From an uncultured Bacteroidales bacterium (GTDB taxonomy: Bacteria > Bacteroidota > Bacteroidia > Bacteroidales > F082): a stretch of DNA of 63,494 nt. Shown piece after piece: positions 41,450 to 49,939 of this stretch; the first letter of the stretch is position 1; each line of letters opens with the position of its first letter. The notes below the pieces were generated by a model. It did not search any database. It was not told the DNA's origin and saw only the letters and a program-made list of their open reading frames with translations. The stretch lies in assembly GCA_905233445.1 (NCBI GenBank), contig CAJOEP010000011.1:1-63494 (forward strand), in the 5' to 3' direction. A program made the position numbers and the translations under genes.

Positions 41450-41536
41450 TGGTGCCCAGGACAAGAGTCGAACTTGCACGACGCATTCGTCACTACCCCC
41501 TCAAAGTAGCGTGTCTACCAATTTCACCACCTGGGC
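41450..41536 (-). tRNA. tRNA-Leu (anticodon GAG), CCA encoded
   Basis: The acceptor GCCCAGG pairs with CCTGGGC, and the anticodon arm CTACT-TTGAGGG-GGTAG gives GAG. The class II variable arm is GTGACGAATGCGTC. The discriminator A at 41453 is followed by genomic CCA (41452-41450), unlike the neighbouring tRNA-Leu. The gene body is 84 nt plus CCA. A shared promoter lies at 41569-41576. Confidence 0.95.
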
Positions 41537-41568
41537 AAGGGTCCGCTATTGATTTCTCAAAAGCGTTG

Positions 41569-41576
41569 CAAAATTA
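41569..41576 (-). promoter_or_regulatory. Promoter -7 element of the tRNA-Leu pair
   Basis: TAATTTTG on the minus strand, about 33 nt upstream of tRNA-Leu(GAG). The next 120 bases are AT-rich spacer. Confidence 0.6.
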
Positions 41577-41699
41577 CATCTTTTTTTAATACAAAAAACA
41601 AAAATTTTAAAAATTTTTTTCATAATTGATAATCAATAATTTATCTTCAAACAAACACTATTTTTCAAATACCTTAATTAATATTAACAGATTTATTTG

Positions 41700-41707
41700 T
41701 AATTTTG
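41700..41707 (+). promoter_or_regulatory. Promoter -7 element of trmD
   Basis: TAATTTTG on the plus strand, 18 nt before the ATG at 41726. Confidence 0.65.
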
Positions 41708-41725
41708 CAGCCTAAAAATCACGAA

Positions 41726-42418
41726 ATGCGTATCGATATTATCACAATATTCCCAGAAATGTTTGAAGGTCCGTTCACTGAATCAATCGTGAAACGCGCC
41801 ATCAACAAAGGCCTGGTGGAGATTCATCTGCACAATTTGCGCGATTACAGCACCGACAAGCACCGTCGTGTTGACGACTACCCTTTCTCTGCCGGTGCCG
41901 GCATGGTGATGATGGTAGAGCCTGTTGACAACTGCATCACGCATCTGAAATCGGAACGCGACTACGACGAGGTCATTTACATGAGTCCCGACGGCGAATT
42001 GCTGACGCAACCTGTTGTAAACCAACTGTCATTGAATCAGAATCTGATTATTCTTTGCGGACATTACAAAGGCATCGACGAGAGAATACGTGAACATCTT
42101 ATAACCAAGGAAATATCTATCGGCGATTACGTTTTGTCAGGCGGAGAACTCGCCGCGGCGGTCCTGACCGACAGTCTTGTGCGTCTAATTCCTGGTGCTT
42201 TGAGCGACGAAACATCTGCACTTTCCGACTCTTTTCAGGACGGCATGGTGTCGCCGCCGGTATATACCAGGCCTCGCGAATACAAAGGATGGGCTGTTCC
42301 GGATGTGCTTTTATCGGGAAATGACAAGGTCATCGAAGATTGGAAATACCAGCAGGCATTGGAGAGAACAAGGACTCGCAGACCAGAGATGTATGAAAAA
42401 TTAAAAAAAATAAAATAA
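41726..42418 (+). CDS. trmD: tRNA (guanine-N1-)-methyltransferase TrmD
   Basis: TrmD methylates G37 next to the anticodon of several tRNAs, which prevents frameshifting. The 230-residue protein has the family start [15 protein letters not shown], the trefoil-knot AdoMet site ([11 protein letters not shown] and [10 protein letters not shown]), and the C-terminal helical part ending [10 protein letters not shown]. The start at 41726 is chosen because the seven codons upstream (MQPKNHE) overlap the promoter. rplS lies 79 nt downstream under its own promoter, echoing the trmD-rplS linkage of many bacteria. Confidence 0.95.
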   Translation: MRIDIITIFPEMFEGPFTESIVKRAINKGLVEIHLHNLRDYSTDKHRRVDDYPFSAGAGMVMMVEPVDNCITHLKSERDYDEVIYMSPDGELLTQPVVNQLSLNQNLIILCGHYKGIDERIREHLITKEISIGDYVLSGGELAAAVLTDSLVRLIPGALSDETSALSDSFQDGMVSPPVYTRPREYKGWAVPDVLLSGNDKVIEDWKYQQALERTRTRRPEMYEKLKKIK

Positions 42419-42421
42419 ATG

Positions 42422-42451
42422 TTGTAGGTATTCAAAAATTTTGTATTTTTG
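42422..42451 (+). promoter_or_regulatory. Promoter of rplS
   Basis: TTG at 42422-42424, a 19-nt spacer, TATTTTTG at 42444-42451. The ATG is 46 nt downstream, so the gene can be expressed without trmD. Confidence 0.7.
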
Positions 42452-42497
42452 CAAGCCAATTTAGAGGATAAGAATAAGATAAAAAAATACAACAGAA

Positions 42498-42860
42498 ATG
42501 AAAAACGCGTTAATCCAATTTGTTGAAGATCAAGTACAAGTAAAAGATTTTCCACAGTTCAAGTCAGGTGACACAATCACCGTAACTTACAAGATCGTTG
42601 AGGGAAACAAGGAACGTTTGCAGAAATTCCAGGGTGTTGTGTTACAACGCGCAGGTCAGGGCAAGAGTGCAACTTTCACTGTCAGAAAGATTTCTAACAA
42701 CATCGGCGTTGAAAGAATCTTCCCTATCGCTGACCCTATGATTGAAAGCATCGAACTTAACAAAGAAGGTGCTGTCCGCAGAGCAAGAATTTACTACCTC
42801 AGAGGTCTCCGTGGAAAGAAAGCTAGAATCAAAGAAGTTCTCAGAAAGAAAGAAAACTAA
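42498..42860 (+). CDS. rplS: 50S ribosomal protein L19
   Basis: L19 sits at the interface of the two ribosomal subunits. The 120-residue product shows the L19 signature (RLQKFQGVVLQR, then FTVRKISNNIGVERIFPIA) and the arginine/lysine-rich end (YYLRGLRGKKARIKEVLRKK). The length is normal. The upstream leader of about 40 nt and the downstream terminator at 42880-42913 make it an independent unit. Confidence 0.97.
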   Translation: MKNALIQFVEDQVQVKDFPQFKSGDTITVTYKIVEGNKERLQKFQGVVLQRAGQGKSATFTVRKISNNIGVERIFPIADPMIESIELNKEGAVRRARIYYLRGLRGKKARIKEVLRKKEN

Positions 42861-42879
42861 GATTCGCTTGATAATCAAA

Positions 42880-42913
42880 AAAATAACGTCACGCTGCAGC
42901 ATGACGTTATTTT
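42880..42913. terminator. Bidirectional terminator between rplS and rlmB
   Basis: AATAACGTCA (42882-42891) and TGACGTTATT (42902-42911) form a 10-bp stem around a loop containing the palindrome GCTGCAGC, with A-run and T-run flanks. It can serve both convergent genes. Confidence 0.9.
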
Positions 42914-42914
42914 T

Positions 42915-43637
42915 TTATTGCATCCGCTGACGGACGACTTCAAATGTGACGATGCCGGTAGCGACGCTCACATTCAACGAATCGATATCGCCTGGCATCG
43001 GGATAACCAAATGACTGTCAACACGTTTTAAATATGCTTCACTAATTCCGTCCTCTTCCGAACCCATCATTATGGCAATAGGTCCTGTCAAATCGGCCTG
43101 CCATATGGTCTGCCGGCCTTTCTCAGAAAATGCGATGACTTTCAAGCCGCTTGCCTTCAAAAAATCAATGGTATCTTTAATATTCTCGACACGGCACACA
43201 TTAATTAATGATAAAGCGCCTGCCGATGTCTTCATGGCATCGCCGTTTATCAAAGCACTTCCTCGCGAAGGGACAACTATGGCGTCGGCTCCTGCGGCAT
43301 AACAAGTACGCGCGATAGCACCGAAATTGCGAACATCGGTAACGCGGTCAAGGATTACCACAAACGGCATCCGGCCCTCATCATAAACCATAGGTATCAC
43401 ATCCTCAATGCTTTGATAAGAAATAGGACATACAAAAGCCACAATTCCCTGATGGTTTTTGCGCGTGAGGCGGTTAAGCTTCTCAATCGGGACAAACTGC
43501 ACCGGAACCTCATGCTCGCGGGCATATTTCACGATATCCGATATCTGGGGCGAACGCAGGCCCGACTGCACGAAAACCTTCTCGAACTCCTTTCCCGCTT
43601 TGATGACCTCCTCAACAGGGTGGATACCAAACACCAT
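42915..43637 (-). CDS. rlmB: 23S rRNA (guanosine-2'-O-)-methyltransferase RlmB-like (SpoU/TrmH family)
   Basis: RlmB methylates the ribose of G2251 in 23S rRNA. The 240-residue product begins MVFGIHPVEEVIKAG, the usual RlmB opening, with an L30-like N-terminal domain. The SpoU knot motifs follow: VTDVRNFGAIARTC, VIVPSRGSALI, IAIMMGSEEDGI and then IPMPGDIDSLNVSVATGI. An in-frame ATG at 43676 would add 13 polar residues and sits almost at the expected transcription start, so 43637 is preferred. It shares a divergent promoter region with the tandem TonB_C gene. Confidence 0.88.
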   Translation of the reverse strand: MVFGIHPVEEVIKAGKEFEKVFVQSGLRSPQISDIVKYAREHEVPVQFVPIEKLNRLTRKNHQGIVAFVCPISYQSIEDVIPMVYDEGRMPFVVILDRVTDVRNFGAIARTCYAAGADAIVVPSRGSALINGDAMKTSAGALSLINVCRVENIKDTIDFLKASGLKVIAFSEKGRQTIWQADLTGPIAIMMGSEEDGISEAYLKRVDSHLVIPMPGDIDSLNVSVATGIVTFEVVRQRMQ

Positions 43638-43683
43638 GTTGGTGTCTTCTTTTTTGATTGTATTGTGTTTAATCATAGTGATA

Positions 43684-43691
43684 CAAAAATA
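43684..43691 (-). promoter_or_regulatory. Promoter -7 element of rlmB
   Basis: TATTTTTG on the minus strand; the chosen rlmB start is 46 nt downstream. Confidence 0.6.
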
Positions 43692-43722
43692 TAAAATTTT
43701 TGCATATCATATAAAAAAATTG

Positions 43723-43730
43723 TATATTTG
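43723..43730 (+). promoter_or_regulatory. Promoter -7 element of the tandem TonB_C gene
   Basis: TATATTTG on the plus strand, 31 nt before the ATG at 43762. Confidence 0.6.
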
Positions 43731-43761
43731 CAGTGTTATTTTTGAAAAACGAGTTCGAAAT

Positions 43762-44553
43762 ATGAAAAGTTTTGAAAAGTTTTTTTTAATTTTAGCATTG
43801 ATTATCATGTCATTAGGATTAAATGTCAATGCTCAGACACGTTCACCGGAACCCAAATCCGGATTTTCACTGACAAAAAAAATCATTCAAAACCACCTTA
43901 TCTATCCCAAAGACGCTCTTGAGAAAAAAGGAGGGAAAATCACCGTTTATTATGATGTTGACCAAAACGGAAACGCAAGCAATTACAGGGTTGACAATGC
44001 TTTTGACGAGCAGTGTGCGGCCGAAGCCATAAGACTAGTGAAGATGATTGAGTGGAATCCTGCAATAAACAACGGCAAGCCAATGAGCGTCAATGACTAT
44101 TATACTATCGAATTCTCTCCGAAGAGTTATAAAAAGTCGGAGGAGAAAAATCCGCGGCTGATGCTGCCAAAACAGGATTATCCTGCCCCAAAAAGCAATA
44201 AAGTTTACGGTTTGAAGGAACTTCACCAAGGTCCGCAGCCCTATTTTGACAACCCGAATGTGAGTATGGCGACGTATCTGCGCAACAACCTTCGTTTTCC
44301 CGATCAGGCCAAACAATTTGAGATTCAAGGTACAGTAAAACTGAGTTTTGTCGTCGAAACCGATGGAAGAGTTTCAAACATTATAGTTGAGAACAGCGTT
44401 GGAGGAGGTTGCGACAACGAAGCTATCCGATTGATACAGAATCTGGTATGGATACCAGGAGTTAAAAACGACAGTCTCGTCAGGACAAGAATGACGCAAG
44501 ACATCACGTTCAAGATTGGAGACAGGAACTATTATGACGGAAACAATTATTAA
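43762..44553 (+). CDS. Periplasmic protein with two TonB C-terminal-like domains
   Basis: The 263-residue protein has a signal peptide (MKSFEKFFLILALIIMSLGLNVNA) and two copies of a TonB_C-like fold. The first (residues about 35-115) has YPKDALEKKGGKITVYYDVD and later IEWNPAINNGKPM. The second (about 170-255) has FPDQAKQFEIQGTVKLSFVV and WIPGVKNDS. It lacks the proline-rich spacer and N-terminal anchor of TonB itself, so it is not an energising TonB. It may interact with envelope proteins; its function is unknown. The start at 43762 begins the signal peptide. A DUF3078 barrel gene follows 16 nt downstream. Confidence 0.7.
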   Translation: MKSFEKFFLILALIIMSLGLNVNAQTRSPEPKSGFSLTKKIIQNHLIYPKDALEKKGGKITVYYDVDQNGNASNYRVDNAFDEQCAAEAIRLVKMIEWNPAINNGKPMSVNDYYTIEFSPKSYKKSEEKNPRLMLPKQDYPAPKSNKVYGLKELHQGPQPYFDNPNVSMATYLRNNLRFPDQAKQFEIQGTVKLSFVVETDGRVSNIIVENSVGGGCDNEAIRLIQNLVWIPGVKNDSLVRTRMTQDITFKIGDRNYYDGNNY

Positions 44554-44569
44554 CCAATAACATTAAAAA

Positions 44570-45550
44570 ATGAAAAGATTTTTACCTTTGATTGCATTGC
44601 TGCTTTCGGTGAATGTGGCATTTGCACAGGACGGTGGCATTGAGTCACCTTGGACACATGGCGGAAACGTCGGTTTTAACATGGCTCAGAGCCATTTCGA
44701 CAACTGGTCGGCTGGCGGTCAGGACAACATCAACTTCCTCGGCCTTGCCAAGTACGACATCAACTACAAGAAAGGTCTCCACAAGTGGGACAACAGTCTC
44801 GACTTGCAGTTGGGTTACAACTATTTTAACTTAGACATGAAGCCTATCAAAACTGACGACCGTATCTTTTTCAGCTCATTGTATGGTTACGACCTCATTA
44901 ACGACCATTGGTATGCAACAGCTAATTTTACATTCCAGAGCCAGTTTACCAACGGTTACAACTATGCTGCTGACAGCACGAACTGCATTTCAGGTTTCAT
45001 GGCCCCAGGTTACCTTACTTTAGGTCTTGGTATTCAGTGGGTTCCTAATGAGCATTTCAAGTTAAACCTTGCTCCTCTCACTGGCAAGATGATTGTTGTC
45101 AACAATCAGAGACTTGCTGATGGAGGCGCTTATGGTGTGAAGAAAGCCGAGTATGAGGATGTCGTAGAAATCATTGGAACTGATACACTTACATATCAGA
45201 GAAAGGTTAAAAACGGCGAGAATATCCGTTGGGAACTTGGTGCTCAGCTCACAGCAGAATTCAATTATGAGATTTTTGAAAACGTGACATTCAGCTCGAA
45301 GCTTATCGCATTCTACGACTATCTTATCAAATCGACTGATGTCAACGCTCTTGGCGAGAAATACACTTGCCCTGTTGACTTCGACTGGGATAATGCATTG
45401 ATTATGAAGATTAACGACTGGTTGAGCTGCAATATCACAGCACGTTTGGTCTATGATGAGGATATAGCCCCATTGAGCCATGTTGAAGGCACAACATTCC
45501 GTCAGTTCAAGGAAGTGCTGAGCCTTGGCATCTCGTACAAGATTCCGTAA
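44570..45550 (+). CDS. DUF3078 outer-membrane beta-barrel protein
   Basis: The 326-residue protein has a signal peptide (MKRFLPLIALLLSVNVAFA) followed by the DUF3078 pattern: WTHGGNVGFNMAQSHFDNWS, then GGQDNINFLGLAKYDINYKK, and a barrel ending ISYKIP. These proteins are widespread in Bacteroidota and are thought to be outer-membrane barrels of unknown cargo. It follows the tandem TonB_C gene by 16 nt and precedes the phosphoesterase by 2 nt, so the three probably form one operon. Confidence 0.85.
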   Translation: MKRFLPLIALLLSVNVAFAQDGGIESPWTHGGNVGFNMAQSHFDNWSAGGQDNINFLGLAKYDINYKKGLHKWDNSLDLQLGYNYFNLDMKPIKTDDRIFFSSLYGYDLINDHWYATANFTFQSQFTNGYNYAADSTNCISGFMAPGYLTLGLGIQWVPNEHFKLNLAPLTGKMIVVNNQRLADGGAYGVKKAEYEDVVEIIGTDTLTYQRKVKNGENIRWELGAQLTAEFNYEIFENVTFSSKLIAFYDYLIKSTDVNALGEKYTCPVDFDWDNALIMKINDWLSCNITARLVYDEDIAPLSHVEGTTFRQFKEVLSLGISYKIP

Positions 45551-45552
45551 TC

Positions 45553-46062
45553 ATGAAGAAGATTGGATTATTGTCGGACACGCACGGATGGATTATTCCG
45601 CCAGTCTATGAGTTTTTCAAAGACTGCGACGAGATATGGCATGCTGGCGACATCGGTGGAGCCGATGTCGCCAGATGTCTGGCGTCATTCAAGCCTTTAC
45701 GCGCTGTTTACGGCAATATCGACGACTACAGAATACGTCGCATGTTCAACTGGATAAATGTCTTCACAATAGAAGACGTGAAAGTTATGATGACGCACAT
45801 AGGCGGATATCCAAATCATTATGAACCAGGCATTAAAGAACTGATAATCAAAGAGAAACCGAATATTTTCATAAGCGGTCACTCGCATATATTGAAGGTG
45901 ATGAGAGACAAAGAGCTAAACCTCCTGCACATCAACCCCGGAGCGGCTGGAAACTCAGGATTTCACAAAGTGATAACGATGGTGAGGTTCCATATTGATG
46001 GAAGCGAAATCAAAAATATGGAGTTGTTCGAGAAAAACAGAAATCAGTTAATAACTGATTAA
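45553..46062 (+). CDS. YfcE-like metallophosphoesterase
   Basis: The 169-residue product is a small calcineurin-fold phosphoesterase. The motifs are LLSDTHG (6-12), HAGDIGG, VYGNIDD, THIGG, and SGHSH in order, placing six metal ligands. The YfcE family cleaves phosphodiester bonds in vitro; its cellular substrate is unclear. It starts 2 nt after the DUF3078 gene. The 3' end forms a perfect inverted repeat (46042-46060) that overlaps the last codons. Confidence 0.9.
   Translation: MKKIGLLSDTHGWIIPPVYEFFKDCDEIWHAGDIGGADVARCLASFKPLRAVYGNIDDYRIRRMFNWINVFTIEDVKVMMTHIGGYPNHYEPGIKELIIKEKPNIFISGHSHILKVMRDKELNLLHINPGAAGNSGFHKVITMVRFHIDGSEIKNMELFEKNRNQLITD
46042..46060. repeat. Inverted repeat at the end of the YfcE-like gene
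   Basis: AATCAGTTA, A, TAACTGATT: 9-bp perfect arms overlapping the last codons. The convergent DUF4293 stop lies 13 nt away. There is no T-run, so it is at best a weak terminator. Confidence 0.5.
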
Positions 46063-46072
46063 CAGAATAGAT

Positions 46073-46561
46073 TTATCTAAGTCTATCAATCGATTTAAGC
46101 AATTCGATATCTTTTTTTATACCTCTGATGGCGAGAATCTCAAGGACAAGATTCACCAACGGGATTGCCATGCCGATGAAGTAGGCAACGTCGAGCTGAT
46201 ATTGGTCGCCTTCGACGGCAGCAATGATTTTTAATATGTCATTTTCGTAGTAAAGGAAAACCAATCCTATGAAAATCACAGTGGCAAGCATGTTGATACG
46301 ACATAATCTCACCTGAAGCTCGCGTTTTTTATACAGAAAAATGGTAACGACAGGCACAATTGTCATTAAAAATGTAAGGATGACAAGCGGCCAAGTGTAT
46401 GCAGTCGTCAATGATAATGAATCTATAGGATTGCGGATTCCGAAAATGGTAAATTGCATGATATTACCATCGGCGTTGAATGATGCCAAAGGCATAAAAA
46501 ACAACAAAGCGCTAATAATTGCTGACAAAAGCATGAAAATTGTCTGTCTTCTTTGAATCAT
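46073..46561 (-). CDS. DUF4293 membrane protein
   Basis: The 162-residue protein starts MIQRRQTIFMLLSAIISALL and has four hydrophobic helices with short polar loops, the DUF4293 pattern. It lies next to rho on the opposite strand. The function is unknown. The C-terminus (IKKDIELLKSIDRLR) is a charged cytoplasmic tail. Convergent with the YfcE-like gene. Confidence 0.75.
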   Translation of the reverse strand: MIQRRQTIFMLLSAIISALLFFMPLASFNADGNIMQFTIFGIRNPIDSLSLTTAYTWPLVILTFLMTIVPVVTIFLYKKRELQVRLCRINMLATVIFIGLVFLYYENDILKIIAAVEGDQYQLDVAYFIGMAIPLVNLVLEILAIRGIKKDIELLKSIDRLR

Positions 46562-46577
46562 ATCTTAAAAATTTTTG

Positions 46578-46585
46578 CAAAATTA
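46578..46585 (-). promoter_or_regulatory. Promoter -7 element of the DUF4293 gene
   Basis: TAATTTTG on the minus strand, 16 nt upstream of the ATG at 46561. Confidence 0.55.
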
Positions 46586-46616
46586 ATAAAAAATTTGGTT
46601 GCATAAAAAAAAATCG

Positions 46617-46624
46617 TATATTTG
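46617..46624 (+). promoter_or_regulatory. Promoter -7 element of rho
   Basis: TATATTTG on the plus strand. The rho ATG is 115 nt further on, which is long for this window. Confidence 0.6.
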
Positions 46625-46634
46625 CAACGTCAAA

Positions 46635-46683
46635 TGAACATTAGCCATTAGTTTTTGTTCACGCATTTGAACAGTTCTGTTCA
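46635..46683 (+). promoter_or_regulatory. rho leader with mutually exclusive hairpins
   Basis: Four copies of one six-base motif alternate in orientation: TGAACA (46635), TGTTCA (46656), TGAACA (46668), TGTTCA (46678). The last pair extends to TGAACAG-TT-CTGTTCA. Each copy can pair with either neighbour, so alternative structures are possible. An attenuation or Rho-autoregulation role is inferred. Confidence 0.45.
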
Positions 46684-46739
46684 GTAGAAAATCAAAAAGT
46701 AAGTTATTGAAAAATTTAGTCCTAATAAATTGACTTTTT

Positions 46740-48440
46740 ATGTATGATATTTTTGAATTAAACGACAAATCCATGGCCGAGCTCAAGGAGATTGCGTTGA
46801 AACTTGGAGTGGAAAATGTCAGCTTGCCAAAGGAAAATCTTGTGTATAGTATCATTGAGAAACAATCTGCGCCACAAGAAACACCTGTCGAGGCAAAACC
46901 CAAAGGCAGACCTGGCAGAAAGAAAAAAGCAGCAACATCGAATCCTGAACCCGAGCCAGTATCCGCAAAACCTATTGAAAATGAAATAGTTACAAACACT
47001 ATAAATAATGAGGAGACTCCTGTCGCCGAAGTTACGAAACGCGGAAGACGTCCAAGAATAGGAAAACGCCCCGATGTTATCAAGACTTCGTTTGAGAACA
47101 CCGAAGACAACGAGCAGACCCGTCACGTATCATATCCGAGACCCAAACCGAAACCGGCTGTGATAGATGTTGCTAATGAGATTTTAAACGAAAGCAACGA
47201 GGAAGAGCCTGTTATGGAATATGTTGCGCCTATTGAAGAGGTTATTCCTATGGCCGAGGAAAAACAGGAAGTTTACGAGGTGAAACCTACGACAAACCGT
47301 CAGGAAGAGATGATCTCGGAATTCGACGGCGTGGTGCAGGCGGAAGGCGTGCTGGAAATCATGCCCGATGGCTACGGATTCCTGCGTTCAGCCGACTACA
47401 ACTACCTGAATTCGCCAGATGACATCTACGTCTCACAGTCGCAAATCAAGCTGTTCGGCTTGAAGACCGGCGACACTGTGTTGGGTATGATTCGTCCGCC
47501 AAAGAACGGCGAGAAATACTTCCCATTGGTGAAAGTCGATAAGATCAACGGCCGTAATCCCGACGAAGTGCGCGACCGTATTCCATTCGACTTCCTCACA
47601 CCTTTGTTCCCTGACGAGAAATTTAAAATCACAGGACATCAAGGTGGTACCGTTTCTACAAGAATCATGGATTTGTTTGCCCCTATCGGCAAAGGCCAAC
47701 GCGGTTTGATTGTGGCTCAGCCTAAAACCGGTAAAACCGTGTTGCTCAAGGAAGTCGCCAACGCCATCGCCGCGAACCATCCGGAAGTTTACCTTATTAT
47801 ATTATTGATAGATGAACGTCCGGAAGAGGTCACCGACATGGCTCGCAGCGTGAAAGCAGAAGTTATATCGTCAACATTCGACGAGCCAGCTGACAAACAT
47901 GTTAAAATCGCAAATATAGTGCTTGAAAAAGCAAAACGTCTGACAGAATGCGGTCACGACGTGGTGATTCTGCTCGATTCCATTACACGTTTGGCAAGAG
48001 CTTACAACACAGTGTCACCGGCATCGGGCAAAGTGCTTTCTGGCGGTGTTGAGGCTAACGCTTTGCAGAAGCCGAAACGTTTCTTCGGAGCGGCACGTAA
48101 TATCGAAGGCGGTGGCTCACTGACAATTCTAGCAACAGCTCTTATCGACACCGGTTCCAAGATGGACGAGGTTATCTTCGAGGAATTCAAGGGCACCGGC
48201 AATATGGAACTTCAGCTCGACCGCCGTCTGTCGAACAAGCGCATCTACCCTGCTATCGACATTGTGGCTTCCGGCACCCGTCGAGACGACCTTCTGGTTG
48301 ACGAGAGGACACTGGCACGCGTATGGGCTTTGCGCAACCACTTTGCCGACATGACTCCTGTTGAAGCTATGGAATTCCTGAAAGACAGAATTTCAAAGAC
48401 AATCTCTAACGAAGAGTTTTTGGCCACAATAGACAAATAA
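46740..48440 (+). CDS. rho: Transcription termination factor Rho
   Basis: Rho is the hexameric RNA translocase that ends transcription. The 566-residue product has the N-terminal helix bundle ([20 protein letters not shown]), a disordered, basic and acidic insertion of about 150 residues (GRPGRKKK to [11 protein letters not shown]) typical of Bacteroidota, the RNA-binding cold-shock fold ([19 protein letters not shown]), Walker A PKTGKT (328-333), the [10 protein letters not shown] loop and the [14 protein letters not shown]alker B. It has a long leader with alternate hairpins. A peptidase gene follows 1 nt after the stop. Confidence 0.97.
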   Translation: MYDIFELNDKSMAELKEIALKLGVENVSLPKENLVYSIIEKQSAPQETPVEAKPKGRPGRKKKAATSNPEPEPVSAKPIENEIVTNTINNEETPVAEVTKRGRRPRIGKRPDVIKTSFENTEDNEQTRHVSYPRPKPKPAVIDVANEILNESNEEEPVMEYVAPIEEVIPMAEEKQEVYEVKPTTNRQEEMISEFDGVVQAEGVLEIMPDGYGFLRSADYNYLNSPDDIYVSQSQIKLFGLKTGDTVLGMIRPPKNGEKYFPLVKVDKINGRNPDEVRDRIPFDFLTPLFPDEKFKITGHQGGTVSTRIMDLFAPIGKGQRGLIVAQPKTGKTVLLKEVANAIAANHPEVYLIILLIDERPEEVTDMARSVKAEVISSTFDEPADKHVKIANIVLEKAKRLTECGHDVVILLDSITRLARAYNTVSPASGKVLSGGVEANALQKPKRFFGAARNIEGGGSLTILATALIDTGSKMDEVIFEEFKGTGNMELQLDRRLSNKRIYPAIDIVASGTRRDDLLVDERTLARVWALRNHFADMTPVEAMEFLKDRISKTISNEEFLATIDK

Positions 48441-48441
48441 T

Positions 48442-49488
48442 ATGAGACGAATTGCTTTCTTATTGACAATCATAACCTTTTTCATTTCGTGTTCAAGGAA
48501 TGAAAAGAGTGATTTTGAGAAGCATTTCTTCGATAAAACATTGAGATTCAATCTTATACACACAGGAGACTCGTATAGTGAATCCTTCAAACTCGACAAA
48601 ATATACGACGACGGGCTTTGGTACGGACGCACAAATAACACTGTAAATCCATATCGCTTGGGAGCCTACTATTACGAAGTAAGAGATGTTGAGACTGACG
48701 AATTACTCTATTCGGATGGCGTAAGCAACGTATTCAGCTTATGGCAAATGACCGAAGACGCAAAAAATGACAAAAAATCGTTCAACGAGTCGATACGAAT
48801 ACCTTATCCTAGCAGAGATGCGAAGATAACATTGTATAAGATTGATTCTCTTGATGTTACAGAACCCGTTTGGGAATATGTCATTGACAAGAGAACCAAA
48901 TCTCTTATGGAACCGATGAAAAACCATAACAATAGAATTTTACGTCTTCACGACAGTGGAGATCCGAAAAAGAAAGTTGACATTGTAATTTTGGGAGACG
49001 GATATAACCTCAACGAAATCAAGCATTTCGATGCCGACGCCTTACATTTTTACAATTGTTTGATTAACACGGAGCCGTTCAAAAGCAGGAAATCAGACTT
49101 CAATGTACATGCTGTTCAGGTGCCACCCATCGATGGAATCAGAACACTTGGAACCAAATACGGATTCTTCGGTCACGACAGATACGCCCTTGCCAACGAT
49201 GAATGGGCTGTTAGAGAATATGCCGCACAGTCGCCATACGACTACATCGTTATTTTGATGAACGAAGACAAAAAAGGCGGCGGAAGTCTGTACAACCTTT
49301 ATAGCGTCGTCGCAATCAATTCACAATCAGATGATTATATGATAAGACACGAATTCAGTCATCAGATTGTTGGAGTTGCCGACAAGTTTTATTCTGTTGA
49401 ACAATACTGCGATTCTACAGAAAACAGTACATATTATTGTGATTTTAATGATATAATCAACGATATGTTGAACCTTCACACCAAATAA
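48442..49488 (+). CDS. M64-like metallopeptidase lipoprotein, short C-terminus
   Basis: The 348-residue product has a lipoprotein signal (MRRIAFLLTIITFFISC, cysteine 17). The N-terminal half resembles the M64 (IgA-peptidase-like) N-domain and the second half has DIVILGDGYNLNEI and the zinc site HEFSHQIVGVADKFY (His303, Glu304, His307, Asp313), fitting the family pattern HExxHxxxGxxDxxY. Only 41 residues follow the HExxH, whereas M64 proteins usually continue for about 100 or more, so the protein looks truncated; an inactivating deletion, or an independent short form, are both possible. It starts 1 nt after the rho stop. The next gene starts 1 nt after its stop, so the 3' end may have been replaced. 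Confidence 0.65.
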   Translation: MRRIAFLLTIITFFISCSRNEKSDFEKHFFDKTLRFNLIHTGDSYSESFKLDKIYDDGLWYGRTNNTVNPYRLGAYYYEVRDVETDELLYSDGVSNVFSLWQMTEDAKNDKKSFNESIRIPYPSRDAKITLYKIDSLDVTEPVWEYVIDKRTKSLMEPMKNHNNRILRLHDSGDPKKKVDIVILGDGYNLNEIKHFDADALHFYNCLINTEPFKSRKSDFNVHAVQVPPIDGIRTLGTKYGFFGHDRYALANDEWAVREYAAQSPYDYIVILMNEDKKGGGSLYNLYSVVAINSQSDDYMIRHEFSHQIVGVADKFYSVEQYCDSTENSTYYCDFNDIINDMLNLHTK

Positions 49489-49489
49489 A

Positions 49490-49864
49490 ATGCTAAGAGA
49501 GACTATCAAAAGAACCAGAATGTATTCTGGAACGACTCAGGCATCAATGGCAAAGGAGATGTTTATGTCTGAGGCTCAATACAATAGGAAGGAAAACGGA
49601 CAATCAAAAATTGAATTATTTGAAGCGAAAAAGATGGCTAGGCTTTTGGAACTGAACGAAAATCTGATAAAAAAATATTGGATGGCCGACAAGATTTATG
49701 AAATCATGAAAGACGACAGACAGTTGTTTTACGACGCTCTTGAAATTGTTGATGCACATTTCGACAATTACGAGACATGTGTGGAACTGCCAAGTAAAAA
49801 CAGCAGTTACAGCAGTTTAGAGGAAAGATTACAGAGAAGAGGGCGAAAGAAGAAGAAAAAATGA
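49490..49864 (+). CDS. Helix-turn-helix protein (XRE-like)
   Basis: The 124-residue protein has an N-terminal helix-turn-helix: IKRTRMYSGTTQASMAKEMF, then MSEAQYNRKENGQSKIELFE, an XRE pattern. A central helical part may dimerise (YWMADKIYEIMKDDRQLFYD). The last residues are strongly basic (LQRRGRKKKKK). It starts 1 nt after the M64-like stop, so the two are coupled. It could regulate the upstream gene or an unrelated target. Confidence 0.6.
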   Translation: MLRETIKRTRMYSGTTQASMAKEMFMSEAQYNRKENGQSKIELFEAKKMARLLELNENLIKKYWMADKIYEIMKDDRQLFYDALEIVDAHFDNYETCVELPSKNSSYSSLEERLQRRGRKKKKK

Positions 49865-49894
49865 TTATTTTTTGCGGGAATCAAACATTTTTTT

Positions 49895-49902
49895 TATTTT
49901 TG
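49895..49902 (+). promoter_or_regulatory. Promoter -7 element of the Na/Pi transporter gene
   Basis: TATTTTTG on the plus strand, 37 nt before the ATG at 49940. Confidence 0.6.
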
Positions 49903-49939
49903 CGGTAAGAAATTAACGGCGTTTTGATATTTTAAAATT

